A stretch of 64,000 nucleotides of DNA from Exiguobacterium antarcticum DSM 14480 (GCF_000685865.1 NZ_JMKS01000003.1:558001-622000), one strand, 5' to 3'; shown: positions 53,468 through 62,591, counted from the first letter of the stretch. Program-made: numbers and translations. The notes: generated from the letters alone by a model not told the origin.

Positions 53468-54262
53468 ATGCCGATGGTCTCAGTCATCATTCCAACATAT
53501 AATCGCCCACGCGAATTGCGTGAAGCACTGACCGCCCTGACTAAACAGCTGTATCAGGATTTTGAAGTCATCATTCTCAATAACAATGGTGATTCATTGA
53601 CTTCCGTCATCACCGAATTCGAGGACCAATTGACGATTACTTCTGTTGATCTCCCGGAAAACCATCATGTCCGGGCACGGAATCATGGTGTGTCCTTGGC
53701 AAAAGGACAGTATATCCTTCTTCACGACGATGATGATTTGTTGTTACCTTCACACATCGAAGAAGTTGTCGGTGATCTGGAAGCGGGAGCCGACTTATCT
53801 TACGCTGACGCCGAACTGTTCACCTATGACTGGCAACAGGACCATCGTATCGTCAAGACGACGGAGCCGTTCGCTTATCCGTACGACCGTAAAGCGATGA
53901 AAGAAGACTCGACGTATATCCCGTCCGGTTCCCTCTATCGTAAATCGTTGCATGAAGAACTGGGTCTCTTTGATGAAGAGGTCTTTAACTACTGGGATTG
54001 GGACTGGATCTTACGTGTCGGTCAAAATCATCTTATCTTGCACCCTGCACGCGCGACGGTTCTGTATGCTTTCAACCCAACCGGTAACCATCAATCGGCA
54101 CAACAAGATGCCTCACGCCGCGTCTATTTTGACCGCCTCGTCGAAAAGCATCAATTACCGACGACCGACATGAAAAATTTCCATATCGTTCAAGAAGAAC
54201 GACGGTCGCGTCTACGTGAGACACGTCGCACGTTTAGTGGCCATTTGACAGAAAGTGAGTGA
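53468..54262 (+). CDS. Family 2 glycosyltransferase
   Basis: 264 residues. GT-A fold: VSVIIPTYNRPRELREALTAL at the N-terminus (nucleotide-sugar binding), ARNHGVSLAKGQYILLHDDDDLL with the DDD metal motif at about residue 96, and a C-terminal WDWDWILRVGQ. No membrane helix, so a soluble or peripheral transferase; donor and acceptor unknown. Overlaps the tail of the transcription unit leading into the Lrp gene. Confidence 0.88.
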   Translation: MPMVSVIIPTYNRPRELREALTALTKQLYQDFEVIILNNNGDSLTSVITEFEDQLTITSVDLPENHHVRARNHGVSLAKGQYILLHDDDDLLLPSHIEEVVGDLEAGADLSYADAELFTYDWQQDHRIVKTTEPFAYPYDRKAMKEDSTYIPSGSLYRKSLHEELGLFDEEVFNYWDWDWILRVGQNHLILHPARATVLYAFNPTGNHQSAQQDASRRVYFDRLVEKHQLPTTDMKNFHIVQEERRSRLRETRRTFSGHLTESE

Positions 54263-54267
54263 TCTTC

Positions 54268-54765
54268 ATGTATACAGATAAACAATTGGAATTACTTGAA
54301 CTGCTAACCCAAAGCGGACCGGTCGACCATGTTCTGGCGGCTCAAATGCTTGACTTAACAGAAGACGAGGTCCTCTCATCGCTTGCGACATTTAAGCAAG
54401 ATGGCGTCCTGCTTGGCTATACTGCCGTCATCGATTGGCAGAAGATTCATGCCCATCACGGTGTGACTGCGTTTATCGATGTCAAAGTGACACCAAAACG
54501 CGGGCGAGGGTTCGACGAAGTCGCAGAACGCATTCATCGTTTTCCGGAAGTGACGTCGCTCTACCTGATGTCCGGTGCGTATGACTTACAAGTCGTTCTC
54601 GATGGCAAGTCACTCCAGGAAGTGTCACAATTCGTCTCGGAAAAACTGTCGACGCTCGACTCCGTCATCTCGACGACGACGCATTTCCGCCTGAAGACTT
54701 ATAAACATGACGGTGTCTTGTTTAGTCAGGATGATGGTGACAAACGATTGAAGGTGTCCCCATGA
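54268..54765 (+). CDS. yugG: Lrp/AsnC-family regulator (YugG-like)
   Basis: 165 residues. Winged helix-turn-helix in residues 3-55 (LELLELLTQSGPVDHVLAAQMLDLTEDEVLSSL), then the RAM effector-binding domain (VTAFIDVKVTPKRGRGFDEVAERI, EVTSLYLMSGAYDLQVVL). The usual Lrp helix-turn-helix sequence is divergent. Stop and start overlap (ATGA) with the aminotransferase gene, so it likely controls that enzyme or a linked pathway. Confidence 0.88.
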   Translation: MYTDKQLELLELLTQSGPVDHVLAAQMLDLTEDEVLSSLATFKQDGVLLGYTAVIDWQKIHAHHGVTAFIDVKVTPKRGRGFDEVAERIHRFPEVTSLYLMSGAYDLQVVLDGKSLQEVSQFVSEKLSTLDSVISTTTHFRLKTYKHDGVLFSQDDGDKRLKVSP

Positions 54766-55952
54766 AGTCGTTATCTGAACGGGTCGAACGGTTAGCCCCT
54801 TCCGGCATCCGACGTTTTTTTGATTTAGCGGGTTCGATGGACGATGTCATCTCCCTTGGTGTCGGGGAACCGGATTTCGTCACCCCCTGGAATGTCCGCG
54901 AAGCCAGTTTCGCAGCGCTCGAGCAAGGTTATACGGCATATAGTGCGAACGCCGGTCTCGTCGAGTTACGTCAGGAAATCCGGCTCTACATGCAGGAAAA
55001 GTTTTCGATTGATTACGAAGTCGCAGATGAAATCATCGTCACGACCGGTGCCTCGGAAGGACTCGACTTAGCCTTTCGGACGTTGATCAACCCCGGGGAT
55101 GAGGTCATCGTCGTCGAGCCGGCGTTCGTTTCCTATGCACCGTTGATCGAACTCGCAGGCGGGATTCCCGTCGCAGCTGCCTGTCAGGCAGAAAACGGCT
55201 TTACGATTCAGCCTGACACGATTGAAGCCGTCGTGACCAATCGGACAAAGGCCATCATCTTTTGTTTCCCGTCCAATCCGACCGGCTCTGTCATGTCACG
55301 GGACCAGTTGGCCGATCTTGCCTTGATTGCCAAAAAACATGATCTATACGTCATCAGTGACGAAATCTATGCCGAGTTGTCGTACGAAGACGAACCGACC
55401 TGCTTTGCGACGTTACCCGACATGCGGGACCGGACGATCGTCATCAACGGTTTCTCAAAAGCGTTTGCCATGACCGGTTGGCGGCTTGGGTTTACGTGTG
55501 CCCCACCTGCCATCAGTCAAGCGATGCTCAAGGTCCATCAGTACGGCATGATGTGTGCACCGACACTCGTCCAGTTCGCCGGAATCGAAGCGTTACGTTC
55601 CCGTCACAAGACGGTACCTGATATGGTCCGGAGTTACCGCCAGCGTCGTAACTATTTCGTCAAGGCACTGAATGATGCCGGTCTGCCGACCCATTCGCCG
55701 GGTGGCGCCTTTTATGCCTTCCCCTATATCGGGGGAACCGGTTTGACGAGTGAAGAATTTGCCGAGCAACTGTTGCTTGCGGAACGGGTTGCCGTCGTGC
55801 CCGGTTCAGTCTTCGGTGCGAGTGGCGAAGGGTATGTCCGTGCGAGCTATGCCAGTTCGATTGAACAGCTGCAACAGGCCATCCACCGGATCAACCGGTT
55901 CATGCAACAATTGAAACACCAACCAACGGAACTCTCGAACCATTCGAGCTGA
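54762..55952 (+). CDS. yugH: PLP-dependent aminotransferase, class I/II (YugH/AlaT-like)
   Basis: 396 residues. PLP lysine in NGFSKAFAMTGWRLGF (about residue 235). Other landmarks are LGVGEPDFVTP, TTGASEGLDLAFRTL, FPSNPTGSVMS, VISDEIYAELSYE and the C-terminal VRASYASSIEQL. Close to the PatA/AlaT group; B. subtilis YugH functions in alanine metabolism, so an alanine or aromatic aminotransferase is likely. Co-translated with the upstream Lrp regulator. Confidence 0.92.
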   Translation: MKSLSERVERLAPSGIRRFFDLAGSMDDVISLGVGEPDFVTPWNVREASFAALEQGYTAYSANAGLVELRQEIRLYMQEKFSIDYEVADEIIVTTGASEGLDLAFRTLINPGDEVIVVEPAFVSYAPLIELAGGIPVAAACQAENGFTIQPDTIEAVVTNRTKAIIFCFPSNPTGSVMSRDQLADLALIAKKHDLYVISDEIYAELSYEDEPTCFATLPDMRDRTIVINGFSKAFAMTGWRLGFTCAPPAISQAMLKVHQYGMMCAPTLVQFAGIEALRSRHKTVPDMVRSYRQRRNYFVKALNDAGLPTHSPGGAFYAFPYIGGTGLTSEEFAEQLLLAERVAVVPGSVFGASGEGYVRASYASSIEQLQQAIHRINRFMQQLKHQPTELSNHSS

Positions 55953-55966
55953 TGCCGGCATGCCAA

Positions 55967-56000
55967 AGAAGCGTCGACTCCGGAATCGACGCTTCTTTGT
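55967..56000. terminator. Bidirectional intrinsic terminator
   Basis: AAAGAAGCGTCGA and TCGACGCTTCTTTG around an eight-base loop, between convergent genes. Confidence 0.85.
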
Positions 56001-56004
56001 TGTT

Positions 56005-56895
56005 TCATTCATCGACGTGCAGTACTAAAAACATACGATGGTCATCCTCGGCATGATACGGCGAAACTGGACCGAGTTGTGGCGCGTAGACATCAATCCG
56101 GTACGGTGCCTCTTTGAAGGATAACGGTGTCTGTTCTTTAATGATTCGTCCAATCTGATCCGCCTGTTCCTTGACATGCAGCAAGCTGTCACTTCGTTCG
56201 ATCGGTGCCTCGATGATGAATCCATCGATCCCTTCGATCCGGGCACAGCGAAGAAATCGTCGTAACGATGGCAAGGCGGCTTGGATATGCGCTTCGAGCG
56301 ACATGCCGGCTTCATGGACAGGAGCACCCCATAAACGTTCCGTGTTTCCCGTTGCACTTCGGAAGTGATCAATCGTTTCTTCCGTAACCGGATCCCGTGT
56401 CAAGGCAAAACGCGTCCGGTCACGGCGTAAGTTCTTTTCATTCGTTTGATCGATTTCCTTGAGCAGGTCAAGTTCTAGAGGACGCGCTAAGCGAAACAGT
56501 TCCCGTTGCAAGCGAGCCAACGATCGGCCAATCGGGACCACATCTTCAGTTTTTTTCGGTGGTTTATCCCCTTCATAACCATTCATCACACGGGCGACTT
56601 GTCCCGCTTCATGAACGAGCCGGTAATAAGAACCTGTTTCCTGATCGTGTTCGGTATCAAGCTTCCGGTGCTGTCCTGCCAAATCGGTCACGTATTGATT
56701 CGCAAGACAGGTGGAGATCATCAAGACATCCACGAGTTCCGCTTTTAGCAACAAATCATCGTTCTCTTCAAGCGCTTCGCCGACTTCCCCCACTTCCTCG
56801 ATCAACCGCGCCAACCCGGATAACGGACGAAAGTAACCACCGAGTGCCCGAATCGTCGCATCAACCTTTTGTTGAAGATGTCTCATCTCCTGCAT
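56005..56895 (-). CDS. MazG-like nucleotide pyrophosphohydrolase fused to an unknown C-terminal domain
   Basis: 296 residues. Residues 1-80 hold a complete all-alpha NTP-PPase signature, LIEEVGEVGEAL ... KAELVDVLMISTCLANQ (EExxE and ExxD metal motifs). Residues 85-165 look like a second, weaker copy (LVHEAGQVARVMNGYEG ... ARLQRELFRLA ... TNEKNLRRDRTRF). Residues 170-296 form a domain I do not recognise (FRSATGNTERLWGAPVHEAG, GIDGFIIEAPIE, FLVLHVDE). Probably hydrolyses a nucleotide; substrate unknown. ATG has GGAGGTG upstream; the gene overlaps the small gene before it by 35 bases. Confidence 0.7.
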   Translation of the reverse strand: MQEMRHLQQKVDATIRALGGYFRPLSGLARLIEEVGEVGEALEENDDLLLKAELVDVLMISTCLANQYVTDLAGQHRKLDTEHDQETGSYYRLVHEAGQVARVMNGYEGDKPPKKTEDVVPIGRSLARLQRELFRLARPLELDLLKEIDQTNEKNLRRDRTRFALTRDPVTEETIDHFRSATGNTERLWGAPVHEAGMSLEAHIQAALPSLRRFLRCARIEGIDGFIIEAPIERSDSLLHVKEQADQIGRIIKEQTPLSFKEAPYRIDVYAPQLGPVSPYHAEDDHRMFLVLHVDE

Positions 56896-57046
56896 CGTCT
56901 TGCACCTCCGTCAATCCGTTCACTAATCGGTCTTCTGTTTGCTTTTTAAACTGATCGTTAAAGCGTTGATTTTTCCGCCATTCTCGAACTGCCATCCCGC
57001 TGGCTACGGCAAGTGAGACAAGCAATCCAACTTCTTTCCGTTTCAT
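56861..57046 (-). CDS. Small single-helix membrane protein
   Basis: 61 residues. A hydrophobic N-terminal segment (EVGLLVSLAVASGMAVREW) and then a polar, charged tail (QFKKQTEDRLVNGLTEVQDD). No known family. ATG at 57046 has GAGGGGG seven bases upstream; that site is complementary to the putative sRNA. Its end overlaps the MazG-like gene, so the pair is probably coupled. Confidence 0.6.
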   Translation of the reverse strand: MKRKEVGLLVSLAVASGMAVREWRKNQRFNDQFKKQTEDRLVNGLTEVQDDAGDETSSTKG

Positions 57047-57132
57047 CTGAATTCCCCCTCTTTTGAGTGATACGTTTTTTTCATAAACATGATATGATGA
57101 TGACATTCCATACATAGTAAGAGGTGTTGCTT

Positions 57133-58257
57133 GTGTCGACTGAACGTCTTTGGCAATTAGCTCGTTTTTTGGGTGTCATCGTTGCCGTCTTTTTGATTGG
57201 CTGGCTGATCATTCGCCTGTCTTCTTTCATGTATCCGTTCGTTTTTGCGTTTTTACTCGCTCTCTTCAGTCGCCCACTCGTCGACTTTTTCCAAAAAAGA
57301 CTTCGCATCAATCGAGGTTGGGGCGCTTTCTTATCGATTATTCTCATGAGCGGTCTATTGATTGGCTCACTTGTTTTAATCATCATGCAGTTGATCCGGG
57401 GACTTGTGTTTGTCGCCAACCAGTTGCCGGCACAAATTCAAGAACTTAGTCTCTACTTCCAAAAGCTCTACAATGAAAAATTGGCACCCATTTGGAACGA
57501 CGCGTCTGAAGCACTTCGGTCACTCGAACCCTCTCAGCAAAACACCGTGCAAAATAGTATTCAATCACTCGGAAGTTCTCTTGCCAGTGCCATCGGTGAA
57601 GGTTCCAAAAATATCGCCGGCATGTTGCAGACGATCTTAGCGACCTTGCCATCCATCGCGTTGATTTTGGTCATCGTCTTGCTTGCCTGGTTCTTCATCT
57701 CGAAGGATTGGCACAAATACGAAATCCGCCTGAAGCAGTATGAGATGTTACCATGGTTTGCCCGTGCCGAGTCCGTCGTCGCGAGTCTCCGATCTGCCTT
57801 GTTCGGCTATATCAAAGCTCAATTGACGTTGATTACGATTACGTTTTTCATCGTTCTTGTTGGACTATTGATCATCGGGGTCGAACATCCTTTTGCGATC
57901 GCCTTCATTGCCGCATTTTTTGATATCTTGCCTTATCTTGGGACCGGTTCCGTATTTTTACCTTGGATTGCCTACTCCATGATCACCGGAGATACCGGTC
58001 TTGCGATTGGTCTAGCCATTCTCTACGGTCTCGTCATCTTGCAACGGAACATCATGGAACCAAAAATCGTCGGTGACAATATCGGTATCCAGCCGATCAC
58101 CGCCTTGATCGCCTTGTTCGTCGGCATTCAGTTTTTCGGTGTGTTCGGATTGATTCTCGGACCACTCGTCGCCGTCATCCTTAAAGCCTTGCATAATGCA
58201 CGGATTTTCCATTATCTTTGGGCATTTATTAAAGGATCACCTACACCGTTTCGGTGA
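57133..58257 (+). CDS. ytvI: AI-2E/YtvI-family membrane protein
   Basis: 374 residues, about eight hydrophobic helices with an exposed loop after helix 3 (about residues 95-180). RLSSFMYPFVFAFLLALFSRPLVDFF, FFDILPYLGTGSVFLPWIAYS and ILGPLVAVILKALHNA are the family landmarks. B. subtilis YtvI is annotated as a sporulation-related integral membrane protein; the wider family includes transporters and Na+/H+ antiporters. GTG start at 57133 with AGAGGTG upstream. Its 3' end overlaps the end of the DUF429 gene. Confidence 0.85.
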   Translation: MSTERLWQLARFLGVIVAVFLIGWLIIRLSSFMYPFVFAFLLALFSRPLVDFFQKRLRINRGWGAFLSIILMSGLLIGSLVLIIMQLIRGLVFVANQLPAQIQELSLYFQKLYNEKLAPIWNDASEALRSLEPSQQNTVQNSIQSLGSSLASAIGEGSKNIAGMLQTILATLPSIALILVIVLLAWFFISKDWHKYEIRLKQYEMLPWFARAESVVASLRSALFGYIKAQLTLITITFFIVLVGLLIIGVEHPFAIAFIAAFFDILPYLGTGSVFLPWIAYSMITGDTGLAIGLAILYGLVILQRNIMEPKIVGDNIGIQPITALIALFVGIQFFGVFGLILGPLVAVILKALHNARIFHYLWAFIKGSPTPFR

Positions 58258-58270
58258 AGGTGATTTTTTT
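58239..58270 (+). terminator. Intrinsic terminator of ytvI located inside the DUF429 coding sequence
   Basis: TCACCTACACCG, TTT, CGGTGAAGGTGA then TTTTTTT. It overlaps the ytvI stop and the last codons of the convergent DUF429 gene. Confidence 0.75.
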
Positions 58271-58909
58271 TGGTAGTGCCGCATATAAGGGAAAGCCGTC
58301 GGCATCGTACGGACAACTTTTGGGCAAGTACGTAGCCGGCAATGTCGCTGCGACGGCTAACAAACAAGCATCGATCCAGTCATCGGTTGCGACGCCCGGC
58401 ACCTTGAGCTCCCAGTAAGGCGGACAATCGTACCGGCGTAATAGCTCCGTCCGCTCTGCTACGCCTTCGATTGTCCGTTTATTAAATCGCGCCGGGTGAC
58501 CCGTCAGACGGGCAAAACAGACTTCCGGATGGGATTCCATCATACCCGGTTGATAGTGTGCACGGACTTGACGGATTTTCGGTAACAAGTACCAGGCTTG
58601 TTTCGATAAACCGAGACCTGCTTGCTGTTTCGAATAATCGTTGGCCGCTTGATAATCAGATTGTTCCAATGCCGCGAGTAGCGGGGCATTAAAGATACTA
58701 CTCGTTCGACCCGGTTTTAATTCTTCGCGCAACAATTGATCAACGACTCGCCGCTGTTGTCGTTCGAGACCAATCGGCATATCGATATACGTGACGGATC
58801 CGCATCTGATGTCAGCCAGCGACGAAGCAACCGTCCAGGAGAACTGACCGTCCCGAATCGAGACCGCCACCCAACCGGCTTTCGCCGCGTCAATCCCGGT
58901 GACGTCCAC
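58241..58909 (-). CDS. DUF429 protein (predicted RNase H-like nuclease)
   Basis: 222 residues. Begins MDVTGIDAAKAGWVAVSI (first acidic residue of an RNase H-like fold), then YIDMPIGLE, SIFNAPLLAALEQSDY, MMESHPEVCFARLTGHP, and TDDWIDACLLAVAA near the C-terminus. This is the DUF429 pattern; activity is predicted only. GTG start at 58909 with GGGAGA upstream. It overlaps by 20 bases with the small membrane gene before it and is the last of the leucyl-aminopeptidase operon. Confidence 0.82.
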   Translation of the reverse strand: MDVTGIDAAKAGWVAVSIRDGQFSWTVASSLADIRCGSVTYIDMPIGLERQQRRVVDQLLREELKPGRTSSIFNAPLLAALEQSDYQAANDYSKQQAGLGLSKQAWYLLPKIRQVRAHYQPGMMESHPEVCFARLTGHPARFNKRTIEGVAERTELLRRYDCPPYWELKVPGVATDDWIDACLLAVAATLPATYLPKSCPYDADGFPLYAALPKKITFTETV

Positions 58910-59060
58910 TAGACTTCTCCCGTATTCCCTTCATCAGTGACAAGACGGTGAACACCCCTAAAAACGTCGCAACTGCTAACGGAATCTGTTCGTGCGAATC
59001 GAGATACCAGACGATACTGATGATGGTCAATAAAACGAGAACACTGTTCAATCGGATCAT
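58890..59060 (-). CDS. Small two-helix membrane protein (56 residues)
   Basis: A short gene: MIRLNSVLVLLTIISIVWYL, an acidic turn DSHEQIP, LAVATFLGVFTVLSLMKG, then a basic tail IREKSSGRHRD. Two hydrophobic segments predict a membrane hairpin. Its ATG overlaps the stop of the leucyl aminopeptidase gene (ATGA), and its end overlaps the DUF429 start. This tight packing supports it as a real gene. No known family. Confidence 0.6.
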   Translation of the reverse strand: MIRLNSVLVLLTIISIVWYLDSHEQIPLAVATFLGVFTVLSLMKGIREKSSGRHRD

Positions 59061-60490
59061 CCTTCACGTTCAACAAAACGATACAGACTCCGGACCATGA
59101 CACCAGTCGCGCCTTTTGGACCGAGTTCGGTCGCTGCTTTTTGTTCCGATGTTCCGGCGATATCGAGATGAAGCCATGGTGTTTCGCCAACGAATTCCCC
59201 GACAAAAGCACCACCAAAGATCATATGCCCCATCCGTCCCGGTGAATTGTTTAAATCCGCAACGTCGGAGCGGCGAACTTGTTTGATGAATTGATCGACG
59301 TACGGCATCTGCCAGACCATCTCGTTTGTCTCTTGCGTCACGGCTTCGAATCGACTGTAAAGAGCCGCATCATTCGTCAACGCACCCGTGATTTCCGTTC
59401 CAAGCGCAACCAGGACCCCGCCCGTCAACGTCGCTAGATCGATGATCATCTTCGGTTTGTATTCTTTGGCATAAGTGACGGCGTCTGCTAACACAAGTCG
59501 CCCTTCCGCATCCGTGTTTAAGATCTCGATCGTTTTTCCCGCCATCGACGTGATGACATCATCCGGCTTAAACGCGTCTCCGGAAATCATGTTGTCCGTT
59601 GCCGGGATGACACCTAATACGTTGACGTTTGGTTTGAGTTTACCGAGGGCTTCAAACAATCCGAGGACGGCTGCTGCGCCACCCATATCCCCCTTCATCC
59701 CAACGATTCCGTCTTTTGGTTTGATCGAGTACCCACCCGTATCAAATGTGACTCCTTTGCCGACGACGGCGATCGGCGCCTCGTCACCTGCCCCTCTATA
59801 TTCGAGGACAATCAGTTTGGGTGGAATCGTTGACCCTTGGTTGACGGCCAGCAACGCACCCATTCCGAGTGCTTCCATCTCTTCTTTTTCCAAAACCTTC
59901 AGGTCGTGCCCGTACCGCTCGGCGATAAAACGCGCTTCGTCTGCTAAAGCAGGTGCAGTCAGCAGGTTCCCTGGCATCGTCACGAGGCGTCGTGCGAGGT
60001 TCGTCGCTTCAGCAAGCGCTTCTCCGCGTTCTACATCCCGTTCTCCCGCATCCGACCAAATCGTTAAGTCCAGCTCATACGTCGCATGTGTCGTCGTCTT
60101 ATAATGTTTGACTTCGTATGTAGCTAAACCAAACGTCTCGGCAATCAATTCGACCGGTTGATCCGGAAATGTCGTCGCGTCGACAGTTGCTTTTGAGAGG
60201 TTGCGTGTTTTTAAGAACTGAGCGGCCTTCCCAAACAAACGACGAAGTGTATCCGGGGTGAGCCCTTCCGTTTTCCCAAGACCTACAAATAAGACACGTT
60301 CGACTGTTCCGGTCAACGTTGGCAATAAACGGAGTTCTCCTTGTTTCGTCGAGATATCCCCCCGACGTACCCACTCATCCAATCGGTCCGGATAAAGTGA
60401 ACGAATCCGTTCCTCGACCGGTTGGTTACCTGAAATACCGACAACGAGTACTTCGACATGTGCCTGTGGATCTACTTGGTTCCATCGCAT
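59057..60490 (-). CDS. pepA: Leucyl aminopeptidase (M17, PepA-like)
   Basis: 477 residues. Two-zinc hexameric exopeptidase. C-terminal catalytic domain: VVGKGVTFDTGGYSIKPKDG (Lys, Asp), GMKGDMGGAAAVLGLFEAL (Lys, Asp), the NTDAEGRLVLADAVTYA signature (Asp, Glu, Arg), and IIDLATLTGGVLVALG. The ATG at 60490 is chosen over a TTG two codons upstream because AAGGGGG is eight bases away. First gene of an overlapping three-gene operon with the 56-residue membrane protein and DUF429 gene. Confidence 0.95.
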   Translation of the reverse strand: MRWNQVDPQAHVEVLVVGISGNQPVEERIRSLYPDRLDEWVRRGDISTKQGELRLLPTLTGTVERVLFVGLGKTEGLTPDTLRRLFGKAAQFLKTRNLSKATVDATTFPDQPVELIAETFGLATYEVKHYKTTTHATYELDLTIWSDAGERDVERGEALAEATNLARRLVTMPGNLLTAPALADEARFIAERYGHDLKVLEKEEMEALGMGALLAVNQGSTIPPKLIVLEYRGAGDEAPIAVVGKGVTFDTGGYSIKPKDGIVGMKGDMGGAAAVLGLFEALGKLKPNVNVLGVIPATDNMISGDAFKPDDVITSMAGKTIEILNTDAEGRLVLADAVTYAKEYKPKMIIDLATLTGGVLVALGTEITGALTNDAALYSRFEAVTQETNEMVWQMPYVDQFIKQVRRSDVADLNNSPGRMGHMIFGGAFVGEFVGETPWLHLDIAGTSEQKAATELGPKGATGVMVRSLYRFVEREG

Positions 60491-60519
60491 ATTCAATTCC
60501 CCCTTTAGTAATACTTATA

Positions 60520-60548
60520 AGTATGAAGCGTTTGACCTGATTTTCCAA
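60520..60548 (-). promoter_or_regulatory. Putative sigma-A promoter for the aminopeptidase operon
   Basis: Minus strand TTGGAA, 17 bases, CATACT. The region also carries the palindrome TACTTATAAGTA. Confidence 0.5.
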
Positions 60549-60587
60549 CTGATAGCACCCAAGACAAATGAAACCGTTCTCATTTTT

Positions 60588-60611
60588 GACGTTCGTTAAG
60601 ACGTTCGTTAA
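60588..60611. repeat. Tandem 12-bp direct repeat
   Basis: GACGTTCGTTAA occurs twice head to tail between the divergent aminopeptidase and ptsI promoters. Possibly a regulator binding site. Confidence 0.6.
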
Positions 60612-60638
60612 TTTGTCGATTTGGACCGTTTCAAACAA

Positions 60639-60667
60639 TTGTTGCTTGTTTCACAATGTGATAGGAT
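60639..60667 (+). promoter_or_regulatory. Putative sigma-A promoter for ptsI
   Basis: TTGTTG, 17 bases, TAGGAT, leaving a leader of about 180 bases before ptsI in which I see no ptsH and no clear riboswitch. Confidence 0.4.
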
Positions 60668-60856
60668 TAAACAGGTGAAAAGGACAGGCACTTCTACTAA
60701 ACGGTCATTTTGGCAAAAACAGAAATGTCTACGTTTTCATTTAAAGGGAGAGTCCGCAATCGACCCGTTAAGAGAGATGCGTTTATGGGTATCTATAGAT
60801 AGCAAAGAAACGACGTCCTTGCGGCAAAAAAACTTACTGAAAAGAGGGTAATGCAC

Positions 60857-62581
60857 ATGGCACAGCATATCAAAGGAATTGGCGCTTCTGCAGGGATTGC
60901 GATTGCGAAAGCATTCGTGATGGAAACACCTGTCTTTGACATTCCAACTAATAAAATCGAGGATTCGGCAGCTGAAAAAGAACGTTTCCAAGCAGCTATC
61001 GTTAAATCAAAAGGTGAACTCGAAATCATTCGTGAGAACACATTAAAAGAACTCGGCGCAGATAAAGCAGAAATCTTTTCAGCCCACCTCTTAATTTTAG
61101 AAGACCCGGAAATCGTTAGCCAAGTTAATGCGAAAATCGATGAAGAGAAAACAAATGCAGCACAAGCACTTGATGAAGTCTCACAGATGATGGTCATGAT
61201 CTTTGAATCGATGGACAATGAATACATGCGCGAGCGTGCGGCAGATGTCCGTGACGTCACGAAACGGACGATGGCCCACTTGCTCGGCATCACGTTCGTC
61301 ACACCGGCTCAGATCAATGAAGAAGTCATCATCATTGCAGAAGACTTAACACCTTCAGATACAGCACAACTCAACCGGAAGTATGCAAAAGGATTTGCTA
61401 CGAACATCGGTGGACGGACTTCGCACTCGGCGATCATGTCCCGTTCTCTTGAAATTCCAGCAGTCGTCGGAACGAAAGTTGTCTTGGCGGAAGTCAAACA
61501 CGGTGATTTCTTGATTCTTGACGGTGCGGAAGGTGATGTCATCGTCAACCCTTCAAGCGACCAAATCGCAGAATACGAAGAAAAACGTTCTGCGTACATC
61601 GCTCAAAAAGAAGAGTGGAAAAAACTCAAAAACGAAAAAACAGTCACAGCAGACGGTCATCACGTCGAGCTCGCAGCGAACATCGGAACACCAAACGATG
61701 TCAAAGGTGTGCTTGAGAATGGTGCCGAGGCAGTCGGATTATACCGGACAGAGTTCCTCTACATGGATGCTGAAACGTTCCCGACGGAAGACGAGCAGTT
61801 CACAGCATACAAAACGGTACTCGAATCAATGGGCGATAAAAAAGTCGTCATCCGGACACTTGATATCGGTGGCGACAAAGAGTTGTCTTACCTCGATCTT
61901 CCGCATGAGATGAATCCGTTCCTTGGTTACCGGGCGATTCGTCTTTGCCTGGACCAAACGGATCTGTTCCGGACACAACTCCGTGCCCTTCTCCGGGCAA
62001 GTGCTTACGGTAAGCTTGCTGTCATGTTCCCAATGATCGCGACACTTGAAGAATTCCGTGCCGCTAAAGCACTTCTCTTGGAAGAAAAAGCAAACCTTCA
62101 AGCAGAAGGCGTGACAGTTTCAGAAGACATCGAAGTCGGAATGATGGTCGAGATTCCATCAACAGCTGTTATGGCGAAACAATTCGCAAAAGAAGTCGAC
62201 TTCTTCTCTGTCGGAACAAACGACTTGATCCAATACACGATGGCTGCTGACCGGATGAACGAAAAAGTGTCATATCTCTACCAACCGTTCAACCCAGCTA
62301 TCTTAAGCTTATTGAACAACGTCATCACAGAAGCACACAAAGCGGGCAAATGGGTCGGTATGTGTGGGGAGATGGCTGGAGAAGAACTCGCTCTTCCGAT
62401 CCTCCTTGGACTCGGACTTGATGAATTCTCAATGTCTGCTTCATCTGTCCTTCGCGCACGCAGCTTGATGACGCGTTTGAACAAAGCAGAGTGTGAAGCG
62501 ATTGTCGAACAAGTACTCGATATGGATACAGCGGAAGATGTCGTCAACTTCCTCAGCACGACATTCGATATCAAAAAATAA
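60857..62581 (+). CDS. ptsI: PTS enzyme I (phosphoenolpyruvate-protein phosphotransferase)
   Basis: 574 residues. Takes phosphate from PEP to its active His and passes it to HPr. The phospho-His is in [20 protein letters not shown] (about residue 190). PEP-binding regions follow: [42 protein letters not shown], and the C-terminal [19 protein letters not shown] and GMCGEMAGE (Cys). The ATG at 60857 has GAGGG eight bases upstream. The usual upstream ptsH is not here, so HPr must be encoded elsewhere. Confidence 0.97.
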   Translation: MAQHIKGIGASAGIAIAKAFVMETPVFDIPTNKIEDSAAEKERFQAAIVKSKGELEIIRENTLKELGADKAEIFSAHLLILEDPEIVSQVNAKIDEEKTNAAQALDEVSQMMVMIFESMDNEYMRERAADVRDVTKRTMAHLLGITFVTPAQINEEVIIIAEDLTPSDTAQLNRKYAKGFATNIGGRTSHSAIMSRSLEIPAVVGTKVVLAEVKHGDFLILDGAEGDVIVNPSSDQIAEYEEKRSAYIAQKEEWKKLKNEKTVTADGHHVELAANIGTPNDVKGVLENGAEAVGLYRTEFLYMDAETFPTEDEQFTAYKTVLESMGDKKVVIRTLDIGGDKELSYLDLPHEMNPFLGYRAIRLCLDQTDLFRTQLRALLRASAYGKLAVMFPMIATLEEFRAAKALLLEEKANLQAEGVTVSEDIEVGMMVEIPSTAVMAKQFAKEVDFFSVGTNDLIQYTMAADRMNEKVSYLYQPFNPAILSLLNNVITEAHKAGKWVGMCGEMAGEELALPILLGLGLDEFSMSASSVLRARSLMTRLNKAECEAIVEQVLDMDTAEDVVNFLSTTFDIKK

Positions 62582-62591
62582 GGTTTTTCGG

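Noticed and set aside
58909-59217. 102-residue minus-strand ORF
   Set aside because: It overlaps the aminopeptidase gene in another frame; the real gene here is the 56-residue membrane protein in a different frame.
60621-60851. 76-residue ORF just before ptsI containing FHLKGESAIDPLREM, faintly like part of HPr
   Set aside because: It lacks the HARPA phosphohistidine motif and any ribosome-binding site, and the similarity is a few residues only; treated as leader sequence.
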